From Xenophilus arseniciresistens (GTDB taxonomy: Bacteria; Pseudomonadota; Gammaproteobacteria; Burkholderiales; Burkholderiaceae_C), in contig NZ_JAQIPB010000009.1 of the NCBI RefSeq assembly GCF_028023875.1, positions 124,001 through 188,000 on the forward strand: 64,000 nt of DNA. The letters are read 5' to 3'. Shown piece after piece: positions 36,569 through 47,349 of the stretch; positions within the stretch are counted from its first letter, which is position 1, and each line of letters starts with the position of its first letter. Position numbers and translations under genes: made by a program. The notes under the pieces are model-generated. The model saw only the letters and a list, made by a program, of their open reading frames with translations. It did no database searches and was not told where the DNA came from.

Positions 36569-37114
36569 ATGCGCCAGTCCCGCACCGCCCGCCCGTCCTT
36601 CAAATCACTTGCCGCGTGGATTACCGCCTGCAGCCTTGCAGGCAGCGCACTGGCCCAGCAGGTCACGGTGCCGGCGCCGGTGGAAGTGGCGCCGCAGGGC
36701 GCAGCGCCCACTGCGCCACCGTCGCCGCCGCCGCCCGTCACCCTGCCTGCGCCTTCGGCCGCCCCCGCAGCGCTCGATGCAGGCCTGCCGCAGGCGCAGG
36801 GCAGCGGCTCCATCCAGTGGCGCTGCGGCGGCATCGGCAGCGATGAATCCACGGCCATGCGCGCGGCGATGAAGGCGCATCCGCTGTCGCTGCTGTTTGC
36901 GCGTGCCGACGGCGCCTACCTGGCGGACGTGCAGGTGGACATCCGCGCCGAAGCTTCGGGCGGGGTGAGTCAGTCGCTGCGCGCCAGTGGCCCCGTGTGT
37001 CTGCTGAGCCTGCCGCCGGGCCGTTATGTGGTGGATGCGAGCCTGGGCGGCGAGCGCAAGACCCAGAGCGTGCAGGTGGGCGGCGCGCCGCGCACGCTGG
37101 ACTTCCGATTCTGA
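36569..37114 (+). CDS. Exported proline-rich protein with beta domain
   Basis: A 181-residue protein with a signal peptide (residues 1-29, ending GSALAQ), then a Pro/Ala-rich stretch (VEVAPQGAAPTAPPSPPPP). Next comes a region with WRCGGIGSDESTAMRAAMKA and a C-terminal part (ADVQVDIRAEA, SLPPGRYVVDASLGGERKTQ) typical of carboxypeptidase-regulatory-like or Ig-like beta sandwiches. AAGGAG precedes the ATG. Probably periplasmic or surface-exposed; no function known. It converges with the GtrA gene. Confidence 0.8.
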   Translation: MRQSRTARPSFKSLAAWITACSLAGSALAQQVTVPAPVEVAPQGAAPTAPPSPPPPVTLPAPSAAPAALDAGLPQAQGSGSIQWRCGGIGSDESTAMRAAMKAHPLSLLFARADGAYLADVQVDIRAEASGGVSQSLRASGPVCLLSLPPGRYVVDASLGGERKTQSVQVGGAPRTLDFRF

Positions 37115-37142
37115 AGAAAAGAAAAGCCTTCTTTCTTGTTGA

Positions 37143-37577
37143 TCAGCGCTGGCGCCTGAAGATCAGCCAGCGCGCCGACAGGAAGTTGATGCCCATGCCC
37201 GCCAGGCTGCCCACAGCCACACCCAGCAGGGGCACCCAGCCGGCAGGGGGCAGCAGCTGCAGCGCCAGCGCATAGCAGCCGTAGTTCACGGCCGCGCCGC
37301 CCAGCATGGCCAGCAGGTAGCCGCCGTATTCACGCCACAGCGCCGCCCCGCCGCGTGCGGCGCCATCGGCGAAGGTGTAGCGGCGGTTGAAGAGCCAGGT
37401 GGCCGTGGCCGCGGCCCAGAAGGACAGCACGCGCGCGCCGTACCAGCCCAGCCAGGGCGCCAGCAGGTAGAGCACGCCGGCATCGACCACGAAGCCCAGC
37501 ACGCCCGCCACGCCAAAGCGCCACAGGCGCTGCAGCGTGCTCAGCGCTGCCGGGCCCCTTGCGGGTTCATCAGGCAT
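37143..37577 (-). CDS. GtrA family membrane protein
   Basis: A 144-residue protein with four hydrophobic helices. LQRLWRFGVAGVLGFVVDAG is the N-terminal GtrA signature and TWLFNRRYTFAD the loop motif. GtrA proteins are thought to flip undecaprenyl-linked sugars for cell-surface glucosylation. Its start overlaps the stop of the glycosyltransferase upstream by 8 bp (ATGCCTGA), so the two and the GT39 gene form a coupled operon that decorates a surface glycan. Confidence 0.92.
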   Translation of the reverse strand: MPDEPARGPAALSTLQRLWRFGVAGVLGFVVDAGVLYLLAPWLGWYGARVLSFWAAATATWLFNRRYTFADGAARGGAALWREYGGYLLAMLGGAAVNYGCYALALQLLPPAGWVPLLGVAVGSLAGMGINFLSARWLIFRRQR

Positions 37578-38553
37578 CCTGGCGCGTGCCCTGCGGCCGC
37601 TGCTGCGCGGCGTGGCGCGGGCCCGGGTGGCTCAGGTAGTGCAGGCGCTTGCTCTCGCGCCGGCCGACGGTGACCATGCGCAGGATCATGGCGCAGGCGG
37701 TGGACATCATGGCCCCCACCATCATGCCGGTGACCAGCACGGCCGTGGGCACGCGCGGCACCAGCCCGGTCGCCAGCCAGGTCATCAGCAGCGGATAGGC
37801 CAGCAGCAGCGCGCTCAGCGTCAGCAGCACCGCCACCCACAGGAAGAACTGGCGCGGGCGCTCGCTGATGTAGAGCTTGCTGATGGTCATGAGGATGCGC
37901 CAGCCGTCCTTGTAGGTGGACAGCTTGCTGTGCGAGCCCTCGGGCCGCGAGCGGTAGCGCGTGGGCAGCTCGGCCCAGGGCAGGCGCAGCTCGAGCGCGT
38001 GCACGGTCAGTTCCGTCTCGATCTCGAAGCCCTGCGACAGCGCCGGAAAGGACTTGGCATAGCGGCGCGAGAACACGCGCAGGCCCGACAGCATGTCGCT
38101 GAACTGGCCGCCGAAGATGCTCACGACCGCGCCCGTGAGCATGCGGTTGCCCCAGCGGTGGCCCTGCCGGTAGGTGGCTGCGTCCTGCTGGTCGTCCTGG
38201 CGCGCACCCACCACCATGTCGAGGTTGCCGTCGATCAGCATCTCGATCATCTCGCCCACGCGCGAGAGGTCGTAGGTCGCATCGCCATCTACCATGACGT
38301 AGATGTCGGCCTCCACGTCGGCGAACATGCGGCGCACCACATTGCCCTTGCCGCGCAGCAGCACCTGCGTCACCTGCGCGCCCGCGGCGCGCGCCACCTC
38401 GGTGGTGTTGTCGCTGGAGTTGTTGTCGAAGACGTGGATCTGCGCCTGCGGCAGGTGCTCGCGGAACTCGGCCACCGTCTGGGTGATGGCCAGTGCCTCG
38501 TTGTAGCAGGGGATGATGGCCGCGATGCGCAGCGACGAAAGGCGATCGGTCAT
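37570..38553 (-). CDS. Family 2 glycosyltransferase with C-terminal membrane helices
   Basis: A 327-residue GT2 enzyme that probably loads a sugar onto undecaprenyl phosphate. The N-terminal Rossmann-like domain has AAIIPCYNEALAI and the metal-binding DGDATYD motif in VMVDGDATYDLSR. Acceptor-side residues RYRSRPEGSHSK follow. Two hydrophobic helices (LTLSALLLAYPLLM, LVTGMMVGAMMSTACAM) end it, as in GtrB/DPMS proteins. The start overlaps the GT39 stop by four bases (ATGA). A longer frame to 38763 is not used. Confidence 0.92.
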   Translation of the reverse strand: MTDRLSSLRIAAIIPCYNEALAITQTVAEFREHLPQAQIHVFDNNSSDNTTEVARAAGAQVTQVLLRGKGNVVRRMFADVEADIYVMVDGDATYDLSRVGEMIEMLIDGNLDMVVGARQDDQQDAATYRQGHRWGNRMLTGAVVSIFGGQFSDMLSGLRVFSRRYAKSFPALSQGFEIETELTVHALELRLPWAELPTRYRSRPEGSHSKLSTYKDGWRILMTISKLYISERPRQFFLWVAVLLTLSALLLAYPLLMTWLATGLVPRVPTAVLVTGMMVGAMMSTACAMILRMVTVGRRESKRLHYLSHPGPRHAAQQRPQGTRQDA

Positions 38554-40319
38554 GAGGAAGCAGGCGAAGGTGCGAAGGCCTTGACGCGGTAGATGCGCGT
38601 GCCTTCCTTGTCGTAGAGCAGATCGAAGTGATCGCCGAAGCCGGCCTGGCCGTCCAGGATCGGCACCGTGCGGGTGTGGATGGCGATGGTACCGAAGCCG
38701 GCCGCGGCCAGCCGCCGGCCCATCTCGGCCGGCTTTTGCATCACGAAGTCCGCATAGCGCCACGGCCCGAACACGTCGCCCCAGGCCGGCTGGTGGGCGA
38801 AGTAGATCGCATCGCTCAGCGCCACGATGTAGAGCTTGCCGTGGCGATGCGCATTGGCGTACTGCAGCGCTTCATAGCCGGGCACATGCGTGCGCAGGAA
38901 GGCCTCGCGCGATTCGGGCGTGGGCGAGACCATGCGCGCATGCTGCGCAAAGCGCTGCGCACCGGCCAGCGCCAGCACGGCCAGCAGCGCCACCGTGGCC
39001 ACGCGGGGCATTGCGCCGCGGGCCAGCACCGGCGCACGGCGCTGCACGGCCTGCGCGGCCCACAGGCCCAGCTGCCGCCAGCCCATGGCGCCCAGCCAGG
39101 CCAGCAGGGGGAACGAAGCCGTCATGTAGCGCGGGTAGCGCGAGGTCAGCACCCACACCACCAGCGACCAGGCGCCGAAGACCGTGGCGGCGCGCACCGC
39201 GGGCCGCGTGGCCGGGTTGCGCCAGAACAGGCCAAAGGGCACCAGCAGCAGCGGCCACAGCATGATGTTGGGCAGGCTGGCATGGGCACTGACGTCATTG
39301 ACCTGGTTCACGTAGTCGGTTTCGTTCCAGTTGGAAAAGCCGAACACGCGCGCGCCGATGGGGTTGAAGGGGTCGCCGGTCTGCAGCCAGTTGCGCGCAT
39401 ACCAGTAGATGCAGGGCAGCAGCAGCACGGCCAGCGCTGCGGCCAGCCTGCCCACCCGTCGCTCGCGCCAGAGCACGAACAGGCCCAAAAGCGGCATGAA
39501 GGTCAGCGCCTGGTACTTGCTGCCGATGGCCAGGCCCATCAAAAAGCCGGCCAGCATCAGCCAGCCCAGCGGCCTGCTGTTGCCGGGCGCGCGGTGCCAG
39601 ATCCACAAGGCCGTGCAGGCCGCCAGCACGAACAGCGCCACGCCCATGTCGATCAGCGCATTGCTCATCTCGCCCACGGCCAGCAGGATCACGGCGGCCA
39701 TGCAGGCCGTGATGCGGTCGCTGTGCGCCAGGGCGAGCCTGAAGACGATGGCCGCCGACAGCCAGCCCGCCAGCGCATGCAGCAGGTGCGGGAACACGTC
39801 GCCCGCCAGCGGCAGCGCGGCCGCGTAGAGCAGGTTGTAGTTGTAGGGGAACCAGGGGTAGCGCAGCCAGTCGTGGATGCCGAGCGCGCCGCTGGTCGCC
39901 GTCTCGCGCGCCCAGGGCAGGTGGTACATCATTTCGTCGAAGGCGTGGGGCGGCGACAGCGGCTCGGACAGCGAGACGAGCAGCGCACCCAGGGCCACCC
40001 ACGTCGCGATGCGCTGGGCGCGTGTGCCGGGCGCCGCCGGCAGCGCGCGCAAGCGGCCCCACGCCGCCCGCGCCTGCAGCGCGGCGGCCAGCAGGCCCGC
40101 GGCCAGCAGCCCCAGCACGGCCGGCGGGCGCAGCGCGCCCGCGATGGCCAGCAGTTGGAAGGCGCAGATGTACAGCCCCAGGCCCAAGGCTGCCGCCATG
40201 GCCAGGCCCAGCCACGGGTCAGCCGCGGCCGGGTCGGCGCCCGGGCCCTGCGGCGCGCGCAGGCGCGCCCACAGCAGTTGGCCTGCGCCCCAGGCGGCCA
40301 GCACACACAGGGCCAGCAT
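38550..40319 (-). CDS. GT39-like membrane glycosyltransferase
   Basis: A 589-residue protein with about 11 hydrophobic helices. The first loop has PPHAFDEMMYHLPWARE, the acidic motif of PMT/ArnT GT-C enzymes that use lipid-phosphate sugars. The C-terminal soluble part is periplasmic. It is the first gene of the GT39-GT2-GtrA operon. The start is uncertain: the frame continues upstream with plausible hydrophobic residues (LLLQQQLIFAGQHY) but only a TTG at 40322 and no ATG or ribosome site. Copies of a dispersed repeat lie just beyond, so the 5' end may have been altered. Confidence 0.82.
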   Translation of the reverse strand: MLALCVLAAWGAGQLLWARLRAPQGPGADPAAADPWLGLAMAAALGLGLYICAFQLLAIAGALRPPAVLGLLAAGLLAAALQARAAWGRLRALPAAPGTRAQRIATWVALGALLVSLSEPLSPPHAFDEMMYHLPWARETATSGALGIHDWLRYPWFPYNYNLLYAAALPLAGDVFPHLLHALAGWLSAAIVFRLALAHSDRITACMAAVILLAVGEMSNALIDMGVALFVLAACTALWIWHRAPGNSRPLGWLMLAGFLMGLAIGSKYQALTFMPLLGLFVLWRERRVGRLAAALAVLLLPCIYWYARNWLQTGDPFNPIGARVFGFSNWNETDYVNQVNDVSAHASLPNIMLWPLLLVPFGLFWRNPATRPAVRAATVFGAWSLVVWVLTSRYPRYMTASFPLLAWLGAMGWRQLGLWAAQAVQRRAPVLARGAMPRVATVALLAVLALAGAQRFAQHARMVSPTPESREAFLRTHVPGYEALQYANAHRHGKLYIVALSDAIYFAHQPAWGDVFGPWRYADFVMQKPAEMGRRLAAAGFGTIAIHTRTVPILDGQAGFGDHFDLLYDKEGTRIYRVKAFAPSPASS

Positions 40320-40420
40320 CAAGTAGTGCTGGCCGGCGAAGATCAGTTGTTGTTGCAGCAGAAGAATGGCAGTTCCCGGGAAGTCAAAGCTGGATGTGCG
40401 CGTGGGCGGGCTTTTGCGCC

Positions 40421-40458
40421 CTCGCTCCCTGGAAGAGGGCCGGGGTGAGGGCAGCGCG
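40421..40458 (+). repeat. Dispersed palindromic repeat, copy A
   Basis: A 38-bp segment containing CTGGAAGAGGGCCGGGGTGA. It matches the in-frame copy inside recB (55337-55374) at 32 of 38 bases. Together with copy B in the opposite orientation 40 bp away it fills the gap between the GT39 and metH genes. Confidence 0.75.
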
Positions 40459-40497
40459 ACAGACGGCGCGACGCTTGATCACCTGGGCTGCGCGAGC

Positions 40498-40533
40498 CCC
40501 TCACCCAGCCTCTCCCCAGAGGGGAGAGGAGCC
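40498..40533 (-). repeat. Dispersed palindromic repeat, copy B (inverted)
   Basis: Read on the minus strand it gives CTCCTCTCCCCTCTGGGGAG then AGGCTGGGTGAGG, the same layout as copies A and C. It includes a strong hairpin (CTCTCCCC with GGGGAGAG). It lies just downstream of the metH stop and could help terminate that gene. Confidence 0.65.
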
Positions 40534-40543
40534 AGAAGGCTGA

Positions 40544-43300
<2,757 letters not shown>

Positions 43301-43328
43301 GGGTTCACCTGCGGGCAGGGGAAAGACA

Positions 43329-43399
43329 GGCGAGCGTGGTTGCGGGAGTCCCAAGCCTGACGCGGACGAATGCCTGGCCGCGCTGCAACGCTCCTTGGA
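43329..43399 (-). ncRNA. S-adenosylhomocysteine (SAH) riboswitch
   Basis: On the minus strand CCAAGGAGCGTTGC (43398-43385) is followed by AGGCTTGG and then GCAACCACGCTC. CCAAG pairs with CTTGG (P1), and GAGCG-TTGC pairs with GCAA-CGCTC to form the pseudoknot. These are the conserved blocks of the SAH riboswitch class found upstream of ahcY and metH in beta- and gammaproteobacteria. GCGCGG and CCGCGT form the internal stem. It ends 29 nt before the metH start. SAH binding is expected to raise metH expression. Confidence 0.9.
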
Positions 43400-43520
43400 G
43401 GGAGCCGTGATTTTATGCCGCCCGCCGGCGCGCCACGCCCAGCGGGTTCTGAAACGCGGCAGGCCGGATCGTCCTGGCTCAGGACAACCTGTAATACCAA
43501 AAAGCAGTCAAGGAGGCCGC

Positions 43521-44234
43521 ATGACCGACATTCGCTGGAATCTGTCGAGCGAGGGCTCGCTGGGGCCGCCGCGCTACCGGATCGGGCTGGTCGTGCGCGG
43601 CATGGAACGGCCCGGGGTCGCGCCACTCCTGGAGGGCCATGCGGACTGCGTGCTGTCCACGGGCGAACCCGTCGGCTTCTACGCCGATGAGGCATCGACC
43701 TCCGGGTCGGCGGAACTCTCCTCGCGTGGCGCGACCAGCACCATCGTCGGCAGCGTGTACGGCTACCGCGAAATGAGCGTGAGGCGGCCGCACTACGTCA
43801 GCGGGCGCTCGGGAGGCGGCTTCAGCATCTCGACCCTGCTGGCCATCGAGGTGTCCGATGACGAGCGCGGCCGCTTCGAGCGGGCGTGGCTCGCGATGCG
43901 CGTCAATCCGGGGCTGTTCGGCATCGTCGGGCTCAACTGCGCCACGCACGCCGGCTATGCCTTCAGCGCCGCGGGGCTGCTGACCGCGTCGAGCCTCTTC
44001 GGCGGCGACAGGGCGACCCGCGAGGTGCGCGGCCCGGACACGCCCACCCACCTGTTTCTTCAACTGCTCAGTGGCCCGGCCCATTCGCGCTGCGCGGTCT
44101 ACACCGGCGGCATCAGCTTCACGCCCGGCCGCTCGGGTGGCTTCGACCTCGCCTACACCCCGCTGCTGAGCCCGGGCGAGGTCGCGGAACTGAGGGCGGA
44201 ATCGGCAAGGCGGCACGCGGGCCGCCCGCGCTGA
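43521..44234 (+). CDS. Papain-like (NlpC/LRAT-type) fold orphan protein
   Basis: A 237-residue protein behind a strong AGGAGG. An N-terminal GH motif (APLLEGHADCVLS, His40) and a later NC motif (IVGLNCATHAGYAFSAAG, Cys140) follow the order seen in circularly permuted NlpC/P60 and LRAT-like enzymes and in some type VI secretion or polymorphic toxin domains. GEPVGFYADE after the His is typical of that group. No signal peptide is seen and no immunity or secretion gene is adjacent. Catalytic role is inference. It is bounded by the SAH riboswitch and a MITE-like element. Confidence 0.7.
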   Translation: MTDIRWNLSSEGSLGPPRYRIGLVVRGMERPGVAPLLEGHADCVLSTGEPVGFYADEASTSGSAELSSRGATSTIVGSVYGYREMSVRRPHYVSGRSGGGFSISTLLAIEVSDDERGRFERAWLAMRVNPGLFGIVGLNCATHAGYAFSAAGLLTASSLFGGDRATREVRGPDTPTHLFLQLLSGPAHSRCAVYTGGISFTPGRSGGFDLAYTPLLSPGEVAELRAESARRHAGRPR

Positions 44235-44240
44235 GGGGCA

Positions 44241-44507
44241 AGAACGTGCTCCCGGTCTCCCAGGGGCCGCGTTGGAGCGCAATCGGGATGAGTTCGCAGG
44301 CCGTTCGCGCCGCATGGACTTGTGTCCATGCAAGCGGACGGCCGAAGAAATCGCCCGATTTCGCTCCAACCCGAAGGGCAGTGGCCTTGCCGGGCGTCCT
44401 GCGGCGTTGCGCTGCTTGCTCGTAGATGACTACGAGCGGCGCAGCGCGCCTTGCAGGCCACCCGGCAAGGCCGCTGCGCGGCCCCTGGGAGACCGGGAGC
44501 ACGTTCT
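44241..44507. mobile_element. MITE-like palindromic element with 31-bp terminal inverted repeats
   Basis: Positions 44241-44271 and 44477-44507 are perfect 31-bp inverted repeats. Inside, 44271-44287 pairs with 44354-44370 (16 of 17) around a hairpin GCATGGAC-TTGT-GTCCATGC (44312-44331), and CCTTGCCGGG (44385-44394) pairs with CCCGGCAAGG (44461-44470) around CGTAGATGACTACG. The single strand could form a three-arm cloverleaf. There is no coding potential. It lies six bases after one stop codon and touches the dinG stop. No target duplication is obvious. Confidence 0.8.
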
Positions 44508-46747
44508 CAGGCCGGCATCGGCCGGTTGATGCGCGTGAGCGCAAACGGCGGCAGCCCCTGCAGCAGCCGCTGGCCATAGCTGGTGCGCAGCAGGCGCCGG
44601 TCGTAGCAGTAGACGCTGGCGCGGTCGTCCTCGCTGCGGATGGCGCGGCCCACCCACTGCGCCAGCCGGATCGCGGTGGCCGGCACCACCAGTTCGGTGA
44701 AGGGGTCGCGCCCCTGCGTGCGCAGCCATTCGGCGCGGGCCTGGCCCACGGGCTCGTCGGGCGAGGCGAAGGGCAGCTTGGCGATGAACACGCTCTCGCA
44801 CAGCTTGCCGGGCAGGTCCAGCCCCTCGCCGAAGGACTGCATGCCGAAGATGATCGAGGGCAGCCCCTGGGCCACGCGTGCCCGGTGCGCAGCCAGGAGC
44901 TGCTGGCGCGGCAGGGCCGTCTGCAGCAGCACGCGCGGCGCCAGCGCTGGTGGCAGCGCCTGGGTGGCCTGGCGCATCTGTTCGCGCGAGGTGAACAGCA
45001 CCAGCGCGCCATGCGTCACCTCGGCCAGGTCCTGCGCCAGCGCGCGCCCGAGCTGCTGCACATAGGCGCTGCTGTCGCGCGGATCGGCGCCGCTTTCGGC
45101 CGCCAGCAGCCGCCCCTGGCGCGCATAGTCGAAGGGGCTGGGCACTTCCAGCGTGGTGGCGGCCTCGTCGCCATGCAGGCCGCTTTCATGAAGGAAGAAA
45201 TCGAAGCGGCCGCAACTGGTGAGCGTGGCCGAAGTCAGCACCGCCCCGCGCACGCGCGTCCACAGATGCTGGCGCAGCATGCTGCCGGGCAGCAGCGGGC
45301 TGGCATGGGCCCGCAGCAGCGGCGGCGCGTGCTCGCGCGGCTCCAGCGTGAACCACTTGGCCGTGGGGGCTGAATGGGTTTGGGCTTCGGGCTCGCGCAG
45401 CAGCAGGCGTGCGGTCTCCAGCGTCTGCTCCAGCCGCGGCGCCAGCGCGCCGAGCTTGGCGTACATGGCCGAAAGCTTGCGCGCCAGGGCCGGTTGCTCG
45501 CGCATCTCGGCCCGCAGCGCGGTGGCGATGGTGCGCAGCACGCTGACGAAGCCCTCGGCATGGTGGGCCACGCGGCCCAGCGGGCCGTGCAGCGGCTCGG
45601 GCAGCCGGCCCTGGGGCACGCGTGCCTGCGCGGGGCCGCGCGCCAACGTGCCGTCGGCGACGGCGGGGTGCAGCAGGTCGCCATACAGGTCCTCGACCAG
45701 GCGCTCGGTCTCCTGCAGCGCCTCGCGCATGCGCATGGCATGGGCCGGGATGTCGGCCACTTCGCTGACTTCCATGCGCACGCCCACGCGCATGGCGCGC
45801 TGGGCCAGGCGTTCCACCCAGGCATGCTCGCCCAGGTCCATGCGGGCGCCGAACTGCCCCAGCGCAATGGCCGGCAGGTGGTGCGCCTCGTCCAGGATCA
45901 GCAGGCTGTTGTCCAGCTCCGGCAACTGGCGCGTGCCCAGGGTGGCCAGCAGCAGGTCGTGATTGACCACGATGACCTGGGCGCCCACCAGCGCCTTGCG
46001 CCGCTCGTAGTACACGCAGCTTCCGTAAGAGGGGCAGTGCTTGCCGCTGCACGAAGCCGCGTCGGCCGCCATCGGCGCCCAGGCCTGCGGGGCGGGCGGC
46101 GTGTCCAGCGTGTCGCGGTCGCCGTCCCAGGCGCCGCTGGCCAGGGCCTGGGCGATGGCGCCGTAGTAGGCGCGCTGGGCGGCCTGCTCCTGCGGCGCCA
46201 CGCTGGCGCGCGGCGGGGCGTCGGCCCAGTCGGCAAACAGATCGTCTTCGCCGTCCTCGGCTTCCTCGTCGGCCTCGGTGGCCAGGCCCGTCAGGCGTTC
46301 GAGCTTGAGCTGGCACACATAGCGCCCGCGCCCCTTGGCCAGCGCAAAGCGCAGGGGCTCGTCCATCTGCGCGGCCAGTGCGGGCAGGTCCTTGTGGACC
46401 AGCTGCTCCTGCAGCGCCACGGTGGCGGTGGAAATCAGCACGCGCGTGTTGCGCGCCCGCGCCAGCGCGATGGCCGGGGCGCAATAGGCCAGCGACTTGC
46501 CCACGCCCGTGCCGGCCTGGATGACCGCGATGGCGCGCACAGGCTCTGGGCCGTCGATCATGCCCTCGCCGTCTTCATCGTCTGTGCCGGGAGGCTTGCC
46601 GAGATCGGCCGCTGCCAGCGTCTGCGCCACCTGCTCGGCCATGCGCCGCTGGCCCGGGCGGCTGCGCAGGCCCTCCCCGGCCTGCAGCACCGCATCAAAG
46701 GCTTGCAGGGCGGAATCGGCCCAGGCGGCCCTTTGCTCGGAAGACAT
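44507..46747 (-). CDS. dinG: ATP-dependent helicase DinG
   Basis: A 746-residue XPD-like 5'-3' helicase that unwinds forked DNA, D-loops and R-loops. Walker A is in AGTGVGKS (Lys84). The iron-sulfur cluster cysteines are Cys145, Cys233, Cys238 and Cys244. The DEAH box is at 286-289. C-terminal helicase motifs include FGMQSFGEGLDLPG and QWVGRAIRSEDD. The start at 46747 gives MSSEQRAAW; the longer frame to 46813 is not used. Its TGA overlaps the end of the MITE-like element by one base. Confidence 0.93.
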   Translation of the reverse strand: MSSEQRAAWADSALQAFDAVLQAGEGLRSRPGQRRMAEQVAQTLAAADLGKPPGTDDEDGEGMIDGPEPVRAIAVIQAGTGVGKSLAYCAPAIALARARNTRVLISTATVALQEQLVHKDLPALAAQMDEPLRFALAKGRGRYVCQLKLERLTGLATEADEEAEDGEDDLFADWADAPPRASVAPQEQAAQRAYYGAIAQALASGAWDGDRDTLDTPPAPQAWAPMAADAASCSGKHCPSYGSCVYYERRKALVGAQVIVVNHDLLLATLGTRQLPELDNSLLILDEAHHLPAIALGQFGARMDLGEHAWVERLAQRAMRVGVRMEVSEVADIPAHAMRMREALQETERLVEDLYGDLLHPAVADGTLARGPAQARVPQGRLPEPLHGPLGRVAHHAEGFVSVLRTIATALRAEMREQPALARKLSAMYAKLGALAPRLEQTLETARLLLREPEAQTHSAPTAKWFTLEPREHAPPLLRAHASPLLPGSMLRQHLWTRVRGAVLTSATLTSCGRFDFFLHESGLHGDEAATTLEVPSPFDYARQGRLLAAESGADPRDSSAYVQQLGRALAQDLAEVTHGALVLFTSREQMRQATQALPPALAPRVLLQTALPRQQLLAAHRARVAQGLPSIIFGMQSFGEGLDLPGKLCESVFIAKLPFASPDEPVGQARAEWLRTQGRDPFTELVVPATAIRLAQWVGRAIRSEDDRASVYCYDRRLLRTSYGQRLLQGLPPFALTRINRPMPA

Positions 46748-46809
46748 GACCGAGAGTGTAGGGAGGCGAAGCCTCCCATCCGATGTGCGGGCTCTCCACC
46801 CGCGCCGCC

Positions 46810-47250
46810 TCAAGCCGCTTGCGCGACCGGGGTATTGGCCGATGCTGGCAAACCGAACACCCGATCAAAGCTCCAGTTGAAGACGAAGGTGTAGACCAGG
46901 AAGAAGATCAGCAGCGCGGCGTCGAAGAGCAGCGCTTCCCACAGGCCGATGCCCAGCCACCACGCAAACAGCGGCACCAGGATCGCGGCGAGGCCGCCTT
47001 CAAAACCCAGCGCGTGGGCAATGCGGCGCTTGAGCGAGCGGCCGCGCACGCGCTGGCGCGCTTCCCAGGCCTCGAACAGGGTGTTGAACACCAGGTTCCA
47101 GACCACGGCCACCACCGAGCTGGCCGTGGCCAGGGCCGTGGAGGTGCCGGCGCCCGCGCCCGACAGCGCTGCCAGGCCGATGCTGGCACATAGGATGGCG
47201 ATGCCTTCATAAAGGCTCACGTAGACGATTTTTCGGCGAATGCCCTGCAT
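46810..47250 (-). CDS. PACE family efflux protein (AceI-like)
   Basis: A 146-residue inner-membrane protein made of two bacterial transmembrane pair (BTP) units, four helices in all. It begins MQGIRRKIVYVSLYEGIAI, placing a glutamate at position 15, the residue shown to be essential for proton coupling in AceI. FNTLFEAWEARQRVRGRSLKRRIAH and VYTFVFNWSFDRVF are the other PACE signatures. AceI exports chlorhexidine and short-chain diamines. A LysR-type regulator is divergent, as in many PACE loci. Confidence 0.92.
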   Translation of the reverse strand: MQGIRRKIVYVSLYEGIAILCASIGLAALSGAGAGTSTALATASSVVAVVWNLVFNTLFEAWEARQRVRGRSLKRRIAHALGFEGGLAAILVPLFAWWLGIGLWEALLFDAALLIFFLVYTFVFNWSFDRVFGLPASANTPVAQAA

Positions 47251-47349
47251 GGAAAACCTGTACTTCTGCAACAACGTTGGGTGGACTTTATGGGTATGGC
47301 GCTGAAAGAAAAAGTCATCTCATTTCAGTTTTATTGATAGATTGAGGGC

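Noticed and set aside
44119-45012. Long minus-strand frame across the MITE-like element
   Set aside because: It reads through inverted repeats and is out of frame with dinG; no protein-like pattern.
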